64,000 nt of DNA from Pedococcus aerophilus. GTDB taxonomy: Bacteria; Actinomycetota; Actinomycetes; Actinomycetales; Dermatophilaceae. Position 1 is the stretch's first letter; each line of letters opens with the position of its first letter. Below the pieces are notes generated by a model that saw only the letters and a program-made list of their open reading frames with translations, was not told where the DNA came from and searched no databases. Where the stretch lies: the NCBI RefSeq assembly GCF_039532215.1, contig NZ_BAAARN010000004.1, positions 346,261 through 410,260 of the forward strand, given 5' to 3'. A program made the position numbers and the translations under genes. This document shows positions 42,194 through 50,093 of the stretch, piece after piece.

Positions 42194-43537
42194 TCAGCGG
42201 GGGAGTATGGCGCGCACCGTGGTGCCGTGCGGTCGGCGCGGTATGACGTCCACGGTGCCCCCCGCTTCGGAGATCGTCTCGCGCACGATGTCGAGGCCCA
42301 CGTGTCCGGCGGTCCGGTGTGGACCACCAGGGTCGGTGCCGCGGCCGTTGTCCGAGACCCGCAGCTCGACCGAGTCGGAAGTGATGACGAGATCGACGTC
42401 CACCGTGCTCGCCTCGGCGTGCTTGGAGACGTTGACCATCGCCTCCCTGGTGACGCGGTGAACCAGTCCCGCAGTCACCGGGTCGACGCCGGGGTCGGGG
42501 TCGAGCTCGAGGTTGACGCGCAGTCCCTGCTGCACGAGAACGGCGGCTAGCTCGCGGATGGAGGCGTCGAGCCCGCCGTCGTGGGTCGTGACGGGGAAGA
42601 GGTTGGCGACGATGTCGCGCAGCAGCTGGACGTCCCGGCGCAGGATCTGAGCCGTCCGTTCCACGGTGTGGGCCACATCCCGGTCGATGGTCTGCTGACC
42701 GGTCCGGCTCGTCGCGGTGCGACCGGACCTGCCGACCGACTCGAGCGTGACAGCGACACCCGAGAGGTCCTGGATGACGTCGTCGTGCAGGTCCTGGGCC
42801 AGTCGATGTCGTTCGAGCTCGACGGCCTTGACCGTCTGTGCGAGCATCCGCAACCGTGACCGGCGGATGCTGGTGACCCGTCGGGCGAGGCCGATGGCCA
42901 GCGGCAACTGGGACAGGGCGAGGGTGCCCAGGGCGAGCATCCCGACGGGGACCATCTGGGAGACCAGCTGGTTGCGTTCGCGCTCGACCCTGACGAGGGG
43001 GAAGTACATCTCGTAGACGACGTCGATGCCGTTCGTCGAGACGGGCAGCGTGTAGACCTCGACCAGCCCGCCGCTGGCTCGTTCGAAGACGTTCTCGGGC
43101 TCATCGAGGTCGGAGATGGCCGAGACGGGAGGGGCGCCGGGGACGAGTCCGGCCAGGTCGGGGTTGGACGGGTATCGTCGCCCGATGAGGGAGTGCTCGT
43201 CGGAGTAGATGATGGTGCCGTCGCGGGTCCAGATCTTGACGCGTGCAAGGGAGCCGTCACTCATCCGGCCCGTCAGTCGCCGGTCCATGGCAGCGATGGC
43301 GTCGGGATCGGCGGCGAGCAGGCCCGCGGTCACCGCGGGAGCCAGTAGTCGGCGGGCGATGCTCGCGCCGTCCTCGGCGGCACTCTGCAGCGCGTGGTGC
43401 TCGGCGATCCGGCTCAGGGCGACGAAGGTCGGCACGGATACGACGACCAGCGCCACGGCGCCGTAGAGGAGATAGCGCAGGACGGCGTGCCGGACCTCTG
43501 CGGTCTCGGACCCGGAACGCCAACGGGTCACCATCAT
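42194..43537 (-). CDS. NarL-type sensor histidine kinase
   Basis: This 447-residue membrane kinase has transmembrane helices at about residues 21-41 and 193-218 flanking a 150-residue extracytoplasmic sensor region (WTRDGTIIYSDEHSLIGRRY resembles single-Cache sensors). The HisKA_3 dimerisation helix holds phospho-acceptor His251 in RLAQDLHDDVIQDLSG, and the HATPase domain shows REAMVNVSKHAEA and SDNGRGTDPGG. Its start overlaps the response-regulator stop (ATGA). The heme peroxidase gene follows. The ligand is unknown. Confidence 0.9.
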   Translation of the reverse strand: MMVTRWRSGSETAEVRHAVLRYLLYGAVALVVVSVPTFVALSRIAEHHALQSAAEDGASIARRLLAPAVTAGLLAADPDAIAAMDRRLTGRMSDGSLARVKIWTRDGTIIYSDEHSLIGRRYPSNPDLAGLVPGAPPVSAISDLDEPENVFERASGGLVEVYTLPVSTNGIDVVYEMYFPLVRVERERNQLVSQMVPVGMLALGTLALSQLPLAIGLARRVTSIRRSRLRMLAQTVKAVELERHRLAQDLHDDVIQDLSGVAVTLESVGRSGRTATSRTGQQTIDRDVAHTVERTAQILRRDVQLLRDIVANLFPVTTHDGGLDASIRELAAVLVQQGLRVNLELDPDPGVDPVTAGLVHRVTREAMVNVSKHAEASTVDVDLVITSDSVELRVSDNGRGTDPGGPHRTAGHVGLDIVRETISEAGGTVDVIPRRPHGTTVRAILPR

Positions 43538-44214
43538 CGATGGGCGTCGCGCGACAGCCGATCTGGTCGACCGATGGTCACCAGCCCGAGACGGGCGGCA
43601 ATCACCACGGCCTCCAGCTGGCTGTGGGCATTGAGCTTGATGAGGATCGACTGCACGTAGCTGCGGCAGGTGCTCAGGGAGATGTCGAGCTCCTTGGCTA
43701 TGTGCTGGACGTCCTCGCCGTCGGCCAGCAGGGCGAGGACGTCGAGCTGTCGATCGCTCAGGCGAACGGCCGGCTCACGTGGAGCAGCCGCGTCGGCGAT
43801 GAGGTGGATCATCAGGTCTGGGTCCACCGCCACGTGCCCCGGTCGCGCGGTCCGGACAGCAGCGAGCATGGCGGCCAACGTCCCGTCCTTGGCGAGGAAG
43901 CCGCAGGCGCCTGCGACCAGCGCGTCGCCCGCGAACTCGGGCTTGGCGTGGGCGGTGAGGACGATGACCCGTGCGAACGGGTCCATCGCCATGATCTGGC
44001 GTGTCGCGTCGAACCCCGTGGCGTCGGGAAGCTGGACGTCCATGAGCACGAGCTCGGGTCGCAGGTCGCGGAACATCGCGACCCCGGCCGCCGCCGTGGT
44101 CGCGTGACCGACGCTCTCGAGGTCGGGCTCACGGTCCAGGGCGCCGGCCAGCAGCTCCGCGAAGGTGGTGTGGTCGTCCACGACCAGCACCCGAGTCGTC
44201 GGGTTGCGGACCAT
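43534..44214 (-). CDS. NarL/FixJ-type response regulator
   Basis: This 226-residue regulator has a receiver domain with acidic residues Asp13 and Asp14, phospho-acceptor Asp59 in ELVLMDVQLPD and Lys109 in GFLAKDG. The LuxR-type helix-turn-helix lies at about residues 150-212 (LSDRQLDVLALLADGEDVQH, then IAKELDISLSTCRSYVQSIL). It is coupled to the downstream kinase gene and is the probable direct partner of that kinase. Confidence 0.9.
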   Translation of the reverse strand: MVRNPTTRVLVVDDHTTFAELLAGALDREPDLESVGHATTAAAGVAMFRDLRPELVLMDVQLPDATGFDATRQIMAMDPFARVIVLTAHAKPEFAGDALVAGACGFLAKDGTLAAMLAAVRTARPGHVAVDPDLMIHLIADAAAPREPAVRLSDRQLDVLALLADGEDVQHIAKELDISLSTCRSYVQSILIKLNAHSQLEAVVIAARLGLVTIGRPDRLSRDAHR

Positions 44215-44298
44215 GCAGCGCTCACCCCCTCGTCGTGCGGTGCGGGTCGGCGGGGATGGGACGGCATCTGTGCATCCCGAGCGCCCGCCCCCCGATTG

Positions 44299-45321
44299 TC
44301 AGGCCGTTCGCGCTGCCGCGGCTCCACCATTAGGCGTGCCGCTCCCCATCATGAGCAGGCTGGTCAGCGCCCGTCGCGCCTCGTCGACGGGCACAGGCGA
44401 GCTCGGGAGTGAGGCGGTGGTCCGGGTACCGGGGCTCGTACGGTCGCTCGGTCCCGTGGCGCCGTGCAGGCTGACCACGGCGTCGAGGAGCCGGCTGAGC
44501 TCACTGTTGGCCTCGTTGGCCCCCCGCAGCATCCGGACGTACGTGTCCTGCAGCACTCGTCCGGGGGAGCAGCCGAGCTCGCGGGAGAAGACACGCCGGC
44601 AGTCGTTGTAGGCGCGCAGGCCCTCGGCGTGCAGACCGAGTCGTTCCAGGCTGGACAGGTAGGCGATCCAGGCGGCCTCGTCCAGGCAGTCGCGGCGCAC
44701 GGCGAGAAGGGACCAGTGCCGGGCCAGGGAAGGAGCGATGTTCATGATCTTGACCGCCCCTTGGACCAGCTGGTTGCGCAGGAGGCCCGAGTGCAGTCTC
44801 CGAAGGTCCACGAGCCACTCGAGGTCGCCCTCCTCGGGAAGCAGCTCCGCGTCACCGAGGGCGAGCGCCTCGGCCAGCAGGGGCAGCGAGTCGTCGGGCG
44901 GAGTGCGGGGATCGGTCGCCAGCCGGACGAGGCGGCGGTACCGGTCGAGGTCGAGGTCGATGCGTGCCATGTCGACCGTGTAGCTCCCCGACACCGTGCA
45001 GATGATGTCCTCACTGCCGACAGCGGCGGCGTGCAGGTGCTTGCGCAGGACGCAGGCGTACGTCTCGAGGTTGGCCTTCGAGCCGTGCCCCCCTTCGCCC
45101 GGCCAGAGCATCGACACCAGCTTCTCCTTGGACACCGGCGACCCACCATGGGCGAGCAGGGCCTCCAGGATCAGGCGCGGCTTGGTGCCCCCCAACTGAC
45201 GCGGCCCCAGCCTCACGCCGCCCACCGTCAGGCGGAAGCCGCCCAGGAAGGACACCTCCATGGTCGGAGCTGCCAGGCCTGCCCGGGATCCGAGCGCAGT
45301 GATGGTCTCGTGTGTCGTCAT
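44299..45321 (-). CDS. SARP-type (BTAD) transcriptional regulator
   Basis: This 340-residue regulator has a winged-helix OmpR-like DNA-binding domain (about residues 20-115: VSFLGGFRLTVGGVRLGP, LGGTKPRLILEALLAHGG, VSKEKLVSMLWPG) followed by a bacterial transcriptional activation domain (about 120-270, ending RAYNDCRRVFSRELGCSPGR). SARPs activate transcription from direct-repeat operators and are known chiefly from antibiotic clusters. The start at 45321 is preceded by GAGGAGG. It is upstream of, and on the same strand as, the two-component system and the heme peroxidase. Confidence 0.87.
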   Translation of the reverse strand: MTTHETITALGSRAGLAAPTMEVSFLGGFRLTVGGVRLGPRQLGGTKPRLILEALLAHGGSPVSKEKLVSMLWPGEGGHGSKANLETYACVLRKHLHAAAVGSEDIICTVSGSYTVDMARIDLDLDRYRRLVRLATDPRTPPDDSLPLLAEALALGDAELLPEEGDLEWLVDLRRLHSGLLRNQLVQGAVKIMNIAPSLARHWSLLAVRRDCLDEAAWIAYLSSLERLGLHAEGLRAYNDCRRVFSRELGCSPGRVLQDTYVRMLRGANEANSELSRLLDAVVSLHGATGPSDRTSPGTRTTASLPSSPVPVDEARRALTSLLMMGSGTPNGGAAAARTA

Positions 45322-45463
45322 GGTCCCCTCCTCACCACGTCGAGGCTGCTTCATCCGAAGCCTGCGCGCACGGTGCATTTCAATCAGGGGACGACCCTCA
45401 ATCCAGTGTGGCCCGAAGTGACCACGACCCATGGTCAGCCCTGACTAGTCACCGCAGGACGAC

Positions 45464-45501
45464 GCAGGTATGCCGCCTGGCCGGCTCGGCGCCATACCTG
45501 C
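45464..45501. terminator. hairpin with GGTATGCCGC arms upstream of rnpB
   Basis: GCAGGTATGCCGCC (45464-45477) pairs with GGCGCCATACCTGC (45488-45501) with one mismatch and a 10-nt loop. It lies between the divergent SARP gene and RNase P RNA, abutting the rnpB promoter region (TATCCT at 45504-45509 is a possible -10). It may be the end of an unseen upstream transcript or a promoter-proximal operator. Confidence 0.4.
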
Positions 45502-45516
45502 CCTATCCTTGGCGAC

Positions 45517-45916
45517 GGATGAGTCGGCCAGACGGTCGCGTCGGTGGGCAACCACCGCCGAGGAACGTCCGGGCTCCACAGGGCACGGTGGTGGTTAACA
45601 GCCACCCGGGGTGACCCGCGGGACAGTGCCACAGAGAACAGACCGCCACGGTGGACCACGCAGCCCCGGTTGCGCAGGCACCGCGGTAAGGGTGAAACGG
45701 TGGTGTAAGAGACCACCAGCGGGCCAGGTGACTGGTCCGGCTAGGTAAACCCCACCCGGAGCAAGCTCAGACAGTGTGCGTCCGAGGGCTGCCCGCCCGA
45801 GCACACGGGTAGAGCGCTGGAGGCAGTCGGCAACGGCTGTCGTAGATGGATGACCGTCACCACGGCCGGGGCAACCGGGCCGTGGGACAGAACCCGGCGT
45901 ATCGGCCGACTCATCC
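45517..45916 (+). ncRNA. rnpB: RNase P RNA, bacterial class A
   Basis: This is the catalytic RNA that matures tRNA 5' ends. The conserved landmarks occur in order: P1 5' strand GGATGAGTCGGCC (45517), GAGGAACGTCCGGGCTCCAC, GGTAAGGGTGAAACGGTGG, the GTAAGAGACCACCAGC stretch, CTAGGTAAACCCCACCCGG, GCAAG, GGGTAGA, GATGGATGACCGTCAC, GGGACAGAACCCGGCGTAT, and the complementary P1 3' strand GGCCGACTCATCC ending near 45916. The length of about 400 nt fits actinobacteria. The ends are set from P1 and could be off by a few bases. Confidence 0.93.
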
Positions 45917-46001
45917 CCCGTTCCACCCCCATCGCGCAGCGCAGGAGAAGTTCGCCGCGCGTCTGGGGAGAGTAGGACGGCGGCGGAAAGTGCTAACGGA
46001 G

Positions 46002-46018
46002 GCTCGGCGCCGCCGAGC
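46002..46018. terminator. short palindromic hairpin after rnpB
   Basis: GCTCGGC and GCCGAGC form a 7-bp stem with a GCC loop. It lies 86 nt after rnpB and 15 nt past the stop of the convergent 49-residue gene, so it may end either unit. Confidence 0.45.
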
Positions 46019-46032
46019 GATGAAGCTGCTGA

Positions 46033-46182
46033 TCAGATCCCGTTGGGGAGGGTCTTCGCCTTGGCGCGAAGCTGCGCGCGCATCTTCTGCGCACGTTCGA
46101 GGGTCTGGATCCGACTCTTGGTCGTGCGGTGGCCTTTGTCACCCTGAACGACGGACCTGCCCTGCTCGGCTGTGGTGCTCAT
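46033..46182 (-). CDS. small basic protein, 49 residues
   Basis: The peptide begins MSTTAEQGRSVVQGDKG and is strongly basic, with a helical RIQTLERAQKMRAQLRAKAK segment. Its start overlaps the stop of the upstream small membrane gene (ATGA), which supports real translation. No family is recognised. A nucleic-acid or membrane-associated role is possible, and the neighbouring RNase P RNA is not evidence of a link. Confidence 0.5.
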   Translation of the reverse strand: MSTTAEQGRSVVQGDKGHRTTKSRIQTLERAQKMRAQLRAKAKTLPNGI

Positions 46183-46520
46183 GTGGTCTCCACCTCTTCC
46201 CTCGCGATCACCTGGGCCACCAGCAGATCCAGCATCATGGTCTGCTGGGCTGTCTCGGCGACCTCTTCCAACGATGCTACGCCGTCCAGCAGGTCCTCGT
46301 CGGCAATCTTCTCGCGGTTGTCCCAGAGGTGTGTGTACGCCTGCCACCAACGTTCTCGGGCGTCAGCCTCGACGGCTGCTGACTGGTCGTAGCCGATCCG
46401 AGCCCGGATGCCGCGAAAGGCGAGGAGAGCCGCACCGAAGGCAGCCAGCCCGCCGAAGCCGGACGATGTGAGGAAGGCTCCGATCGCCAACCGCGCGGGC
46501 TCCCACCAACTCCAGTCCAC
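46179..46520 (-). CDS. small single-helix membrane protein
   Basis: This 113-residue protein begins MDWSWWEPARLAIGA at a GTG with GGAGG upstream; an alternative TTG start at 46532 adds 4 residues. One hydrophobic helix (about residues 10-35) is followed by a soluble helical tail (ARERWWQAYTHLWDNREKIA, DEDLLDGVASLEEVAETAQQ). The layout resembles small phage- or plasmid-associated proteins of unknown function. It is coupled to the 49-residue gene. Confidence 0.55.
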   Translation of the reverse strand: MDWSWWEPARLAIGAFLTSSGFGGLAAFGAALLAFRGIRARIGYDQSAAVEADARERWWQAYTHLWDNREKIADEDLLDGVASLEEVAETAQQTMMLDLLVAQVIAREEVETT

Positions 46521-46627
46521 GCACCCCTCCAAGTTCCGCGTGTGGTGCCAGAATTCATAACCACTGCTGGTGACAGGCGATGTGCGACTCGTGAGAGGTC
46601 CGGGGTCCTCCGGACACGAACGCGAGA

Positions 46628-46656
46628 GCGCCCCACCCTCGACGAGGGTGGGGCGC
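46628..46656. terminator. 14-bp palindromic terminator
   Basis: GCGCCCCACCCTCG (46628-46641) and CGAGGGTGGGGCGC (46643-46656) are perfect inverted repeats about one central base, so the real stem is about 11 bp with a 7-nt loop. It lies just past the stop of the Tat-exported protein gene. Confidence 0.7.
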
Positions 46657-46673
46657 TTCGGTGTGGTGACGGA

Positions 46674-47867
46674 TCAGGCGAGGGTGGCCGTCTCGTCGGC
46701 GATGAGCGTGCCGGCGGAGCGGACGACCTTGGGCTTGCCGGCCCAGGTGCCACCCATGCCCATGAGGCGCGACACGTATGCGGCGCCGCCGGTGACGTGG
46801 ACGACCGGGACGGACTCGGACGTGGCGCTGGCGCGACAGGTCCAGGTGTTGGTGAGCAGGACGGTGCCGGCCTTGACCATGATGAGCGCGGTGTCGGTCT
46901 GGTCGGTGAAGTCCGACGGGCGGGCCATGCCGAAGTTGAGCTTGGTGTTGGTGAAGGAGACGCCGCCGCCCTTGACGACGATGAGCGCACCCATCGCCGG
47001 GTCGTTGGCGTTCTGGCCCTCGACGACGCAGTCGCTGAAGTCCAGCCCACCCTGCTGGGAGGCCGGGCCCTCGACGAGGATGGCGCGGGAGCCGCCGCGG
47101 GCGGTCAGGTAGAGGTGGCGCACGGACGTCTTCGACAGGTTGCTGAAGCGCATGAGGTACTTGCCGCCGTTCGCGCCGGGCCAGCCGTAGTTCATGTCTC
47201 CGGCGACCCAGAGGAAGTTGTCCGAACCGCGCAGGGAGAACTGCGTGTCCTGGACGGCGACGCAGGTCCACGAGCCCTTGGTGGTGACCAGCGTCATCGA
47301 GAACGGGTCGGCCGGGGTGCCCAGGACGTGCTTGAAGCCGTAGAACGACAGGGTGTCGAAGGTCGCGGCGTAGCAGGTGCCGGCCGAGTAGGGGTGGTGA
47401 TAGAACTGCGTGACGGCGTTGCTCGACTTGAAGGTGATGCCGGCGATCATGACGTTGTACGTCGTGGAGGTGCCGACGAGCCAGGAGTTGCCGGCGTTGC
47501 CGCAGTTGAGGGTGACGGTGCACTGCGGGAGGCACCCGCCCATGCCGGCGATCTCGGGGTTCTGCCAGCCGACGTTCGGGCCGAGGATCCGCAGGCCGGA
47601 GAACGTGGTCCGCGTCTGGGTGAAGGTGTGGGCACGGCCCGCGAGGCGGATCGCACGGCGCGGCGAGGACACCTTGGCGACAGCCAGGGCCTGGGTGAGC
47701 TTCTCGTCATCGGTGCCGGTGAACGAGTCGAGCAGGATGTCGTCCAGGGCGGGCGCCGCGCTGGCGGGCGTCGCGCCGGTGACGGCTGCTCCGGTGGCGA
47801 CGACGGCTGCGACACCGAGGGACTTGAGGACGGTGCGGCGGGCTGAGGTGCTGGTCTCAACAGACAT
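46674..47867 (-). CDS. Tat-exported beta-helix-like protein
   Basis: This 397-residue protein has a twin-arginine signal (SARRTVLKSLGVAAVV, Arg10-Arg11, cleavage near ASAAPA). The rest has an irregular strand-turn repeat pattern (VMIAGITFKSSNAV, TSVRHLYLTARGGSRAILVE, GLDFSDCVVEG) like right-handed parallel beta-helix proteins such as pectate-lyase or phage tail-spike folds. No catalytic residues are recognised. It could be a surface polysaccharide-binding or -cleaving protein. GGAGAT precedes the ATG. Confidence 0.7.
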   Translation of the reverse strand: MSVETSTSARRTVLKSLGVAAVVATGAAVTGATPASAAPALDDILLDSFTGTDDEKLTQALAVAKVSSPRRAIRLAGRAHTFTQTRTTFSGLRILGPNVGWQNPEIAGMGGCLPQCTVTLNCGNAGNSWLVGTSTTYNVMIAGITFKSSNAVTQFYHHPYSAGTCYAATFDTLSFYGFKHVLGTPADPFSMTLVTTKGSWTCVAVQDTQFSLRGSDNFLWVAGDMNYGWPGANGGKYLMRFSNLSKTSVRHLYLTARGGSRAILVEGPASQQGGLDFSDCVVEGQNANDPAMGALIVVKGGGVSFTNTKLNFGMARPSDFTDQTDTALIMVKAGTVLLTNTWTCRASATSESVPVVHVTGGAAYVSRLMGMGGTWAGKPKVVRSAGTLIADETATLA

Positions 47868-48161
47868 GGGGGGATCTCCGTTGCTTCATGGTGGTCGTGG
47901 TGAGCAGGGGGGTCACCGCGACTCGCGGATCGGGGGCTCCGCGACAGGACCAATCGTGGGGACTGCGCCGTTTCGCCCACGCCGACTTGGCCAACCCTTG
48001 AAGGTCCTCTCGTCCTTTCGTCCAGCCGCTTCTCCACCAACTGGTGTGCGGAAGTCGTCACACGAACGAGGCGTGGGTCGTGCAGCGGTGCTGACGTGCC
48101 AGTCCGCTCCGTGCGATCGCACTAGACACCGTTTCAGGGCAGAAGCGAGTCGTGAACGACA
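47868..48161. other. 294-bp divergent intergenic region
   Basis: No gene is supported here. A 7-bp perfect hairpin (TCGCGGA/TCCGCGA, 47923-47944) lies in the presumed leader of the Tat protein gene. The remainder should hold the promoters of that gene and of the divergent hydrolase. Confidence 0.5.
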
Positions 48162-49109
48162 TTGAGGCCCAAGCCGATCCGGACGCTGCACCGAATGGTG
48201 GTCGTGGGAATCCGAGCCGACCTGACCGCCTGGAGCCTTGGCCTCGGTGCATCGCGCACCGTGCGGTACGGCGACGCCCTGCAGTTCGAGGGCGGTGACC
48301 TCGCGCCTACTGCACGGGTCCGCGTGCCCACGAGGAGAGGCCCGGTGCCCTGCGACGTCTACCGACCGCACGGCACGCCGACCGGGGTCCTCGTGCACCT
48401 GCACGGAGGAGCGTTTGTCATGCGTCACCCCGCGATGGACGACTTCTGGGCGAGGTACATGGCGGCTCGTGCAGGAGTGGTGGTCGTCAACGTCGACTAC
48501 GACGTTGCCCCTCGACACCGCTACCCGGTTGCCCAGGAGCAGGCTCACGATGTGCTGGTCTGGGCTGCGGCACAGGGGGATTCGCTCAGCACCGGCGGCA
48601 GGCGAGTCGCCGTCAGCGGTCTGAGCGCCGGCGGGAACCTCGCGGCAGCGGCCTGCCTCATGGCCCGCGACGAGCGTTCGGTGCAGCCGGCCCTGCAGGT
48701 CCTCGGCGTCCCGTCGCTCGACGTCGCGGAGCCCGTCGACAGCAAGGTCGCGCGAGCACCGGGGAGCATGATCGGGCGCCAGGTGCTCGAGCTCGTCCGC
48801 GCCACCTACTTCCGTGACGCCTCGCGCCGGGAGGAGGGCTACGCCTCGCCATTGCTGGCACCGCGGCTCGACAAGTTGCCGCCGGCCTACGTCGTGACGG
48901 CTCAGCGCGACGTGCTGCGCGCAGAGGGCGATGCGTATGCAGCCCGCCTCGCGGACTCCGGGGTCGCCGTCGACCACGAGGTCGTCCCCGGCGCGGACCA
49001 CTACTTCCTCGACGGTGACCCCGAGCGCGCCAGGGCGCTGCTGGAACGGATAGCAGTCCGACTCCGTGACGCGTTGGACGACACCGGTTCGCGCCACGAC
49101 AGGAGCTGA
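48162..49109 (+). CDS. alpha/beta hydrolase, hormone-sensitive-lipase type
   Basis: This 315-residue putative esterase has the oxyanion-hole motif VHLHGGAFVM (about residues 77-86), the nucleophile elbow GLSAGG (about 154-159) and a late Asp/His pair in VVTAQRDVLRAEGD and GADHYFLDGD. This is the hormone-sensitive-lipase family layout. The substrate is unknown. The start is uncertain: TTG at 48162 is listed, and ATG at 48195 is equally plausible; neither has a clear ribosome-binding site. Confidence 0.8.
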   Translation: MRPKPIRTLHRMVVVGIRADLTAWSLGLGASRTVRYGDALQFEGGDLAPTARVRVPTRRGPVPCDVYRPHGTPTGVLVHLHGGAFVMRHPAMDDFWARYMAARAGVVVVNVDYDVAPRHRYPVAQEQAHDVLVWAAAQGDSLSTGGRRVAVSGLSAGGNLAAAACLMARDERSVQPALQVLGVPSLDVAEPVDSKVARAPGSMIGRQVLELVRATYFRDASRREEGYASPLLAPRLDKLPPAYVVTAQRDVLRAEGDAYAARLADSGVAVDHEVVPGADHYFLDGDPERARALLERIAVRLRDALDDTGSRHDRS

Positions 49110-49154
49110 CCGGTCCACGTGGCCCGGTGCGGACGAGCGGCCTACGGTGGAGCC

Positions 49155-49811
49155 ATGCGGATCACCCACCTCGGCCACGCCTGCCTCCTCGTCGAGATCG
49201 GTGGGGCGCGTCTCCTGATCGACCCGGGCACGTTCTCGCCCGAGGCTCAGCACCAGCGCGACCTCGACGCGGTCCTCGTGACCCACCAGCACCCCGACCA
49301 CCTCGACGTCGACCGGCTCCCGGCGCTGCTCGAGGCGAATCCGCGCGCCCAGCTCGTGACCGACCCCGAGACCGCCGCGCAGCTCGGCGGCAAGGGCATC
49401 GACGCCGAGGCCCTGCGGGCCGGCGACGAGGTCGAGGTCGGAACCGTCACGGTCAGCGGGGTCGGGGAGATGCACGCGTTGATCCACGACGACATCCCCC
49501 GGATCCACAACACCGGGATGCGCCTCACCGCGGAGGGGGAGCCCAGCTTCTTCCACCCGGGAGACGCGGTCGACGCCGACCCGGGTGAGATCGACGTCCT
49601 GGCCTTCCCCCTCAGCGCCCCGTGGGCGCGCAGCCGTGACATGACCGGGTTCCTGCGCAGGATCGCTGCCCCCCACGCCATACCGGTCCACGACGCCCTG
49701 CTCAGCGAGGTGGGCCGAACCCTCTACCTCACGCAGGCGGGGAACCTCGGCTCGAAGGGCACCGAGATCCACGACCTGTCCGGCGGCCGCAGCCGCGAGT
49801 TCACGCGCTGA
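49155..49811 (+). CDS. MBL-fold metal-dependent hydrolase
   Basis: This 218-residue single-domain metallo-beta-lactamase-fold protein of the UlaG-like/YycJ-like type starts MRITHLGHACLLVE. The metal-binding THQHPDHLD motif (about residues 44-52) and later ligands in FHPGDAVDAD and IPVHDALL follow. It is probably a cytoplasmic hydrolase of unknown substrate. The ATG at 49155, preceded by GGTGGAG, matches the family N-terminus. Confidence 0.82.
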   Translation: MRITHLGHACLLVEIGGARLLIDPGTFSPEAQHQRDLDAVLVTHQHPDHLDVDRLPALLEANPRAQLVTDPETAAQLGGKGIDAEALRAGDEVEVGTVTVSGVGEMHALIHDDIPRIHNTGMRLTAEGEPSFFHPGDAVDADPGEIDVLAFPLSAPWARSRDMTGFLRRIAAPHAIPVHDALLSEVGRTLYLTQAGNLGSKGTEIHDLSGGRSREFTR

Positions 49812-49843
49812 CCGGTTCCGCGGATCGGCACCGATTTGGCGGT

Positions 49844-49862
49844 TAGGTAAGCCTCACCTACC
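49844..49862. promoter_or_regulatory. IdeR/DtxR-type iron box
   Basis: The 19-mer TTAGGTAAGCCTCACCTAC matches the DtxR/IdeR consensus TTAGGTTAGGCTAACCTAA at 15 of 19 positions, with both half-sites intact. It ends 8 nt before the Cys-rich peptide start, where a bound repressor would block transcription. It predicts iron-dependent repression of the following genes. Confidence 0.7.
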
Positions 49863-49870
49863 CTCGACCT

Positions 49871-50083
49871 GTGCCCAAGAACTCCTCCAAGGCCAAGGCG
49901 ACGACCACGGCCAAGGCGAAGAAGAAGTGCTGCAAGGACAAGCCGCGCTGCAAGCAGTGCCCGGTCGTCCTGATGCGCTTGGCCAAGATGGGCTACGCGG
50001 AGCAGGACGAGCAGAAGCCCCGCAGGTACACCGTTCAGACCGACGTCCCCAAGAAGGCCATGCTCGTCGCGCGTCAGCGCTAG
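49871..50083 (+). CDS. small Lys/Cys-rich protein, probably iron-regulated
   Basis: This 70-residue basic protein starts at GTG with a Lys/Ala/Thr-rich N-terminus. A conserved-looking KKKCCKDKPRCKQCPVVL core follows, with Cys20, Cys21, Cys27 and Cys30, then RLAKMGYAEQ. The four cysteines could bind a metal. Similar short proteins are widespread in actinobacteria, but their function is not known to me. An iron box overlaps its promoter, and the ABC transporter ATPase starts 10 nt after its stop, so it heads that operon. Confidence 0.7.
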   Translation: MPKNSSKAKATTTAKAKKKCCKDKPRCKQCPVVLMRLAKMGYAEQDEQKPRRYTVQTDVPKKAMLVARQR

Positions 50084-50093
50084 CGTCGAGGGC

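Noticed and set aside
45435-46382. Several small open frames across 45.4-46.4 kb
   Set aside because: They lie in RNase P RNA or antisense to the coupled small genes, and none shows coding character.
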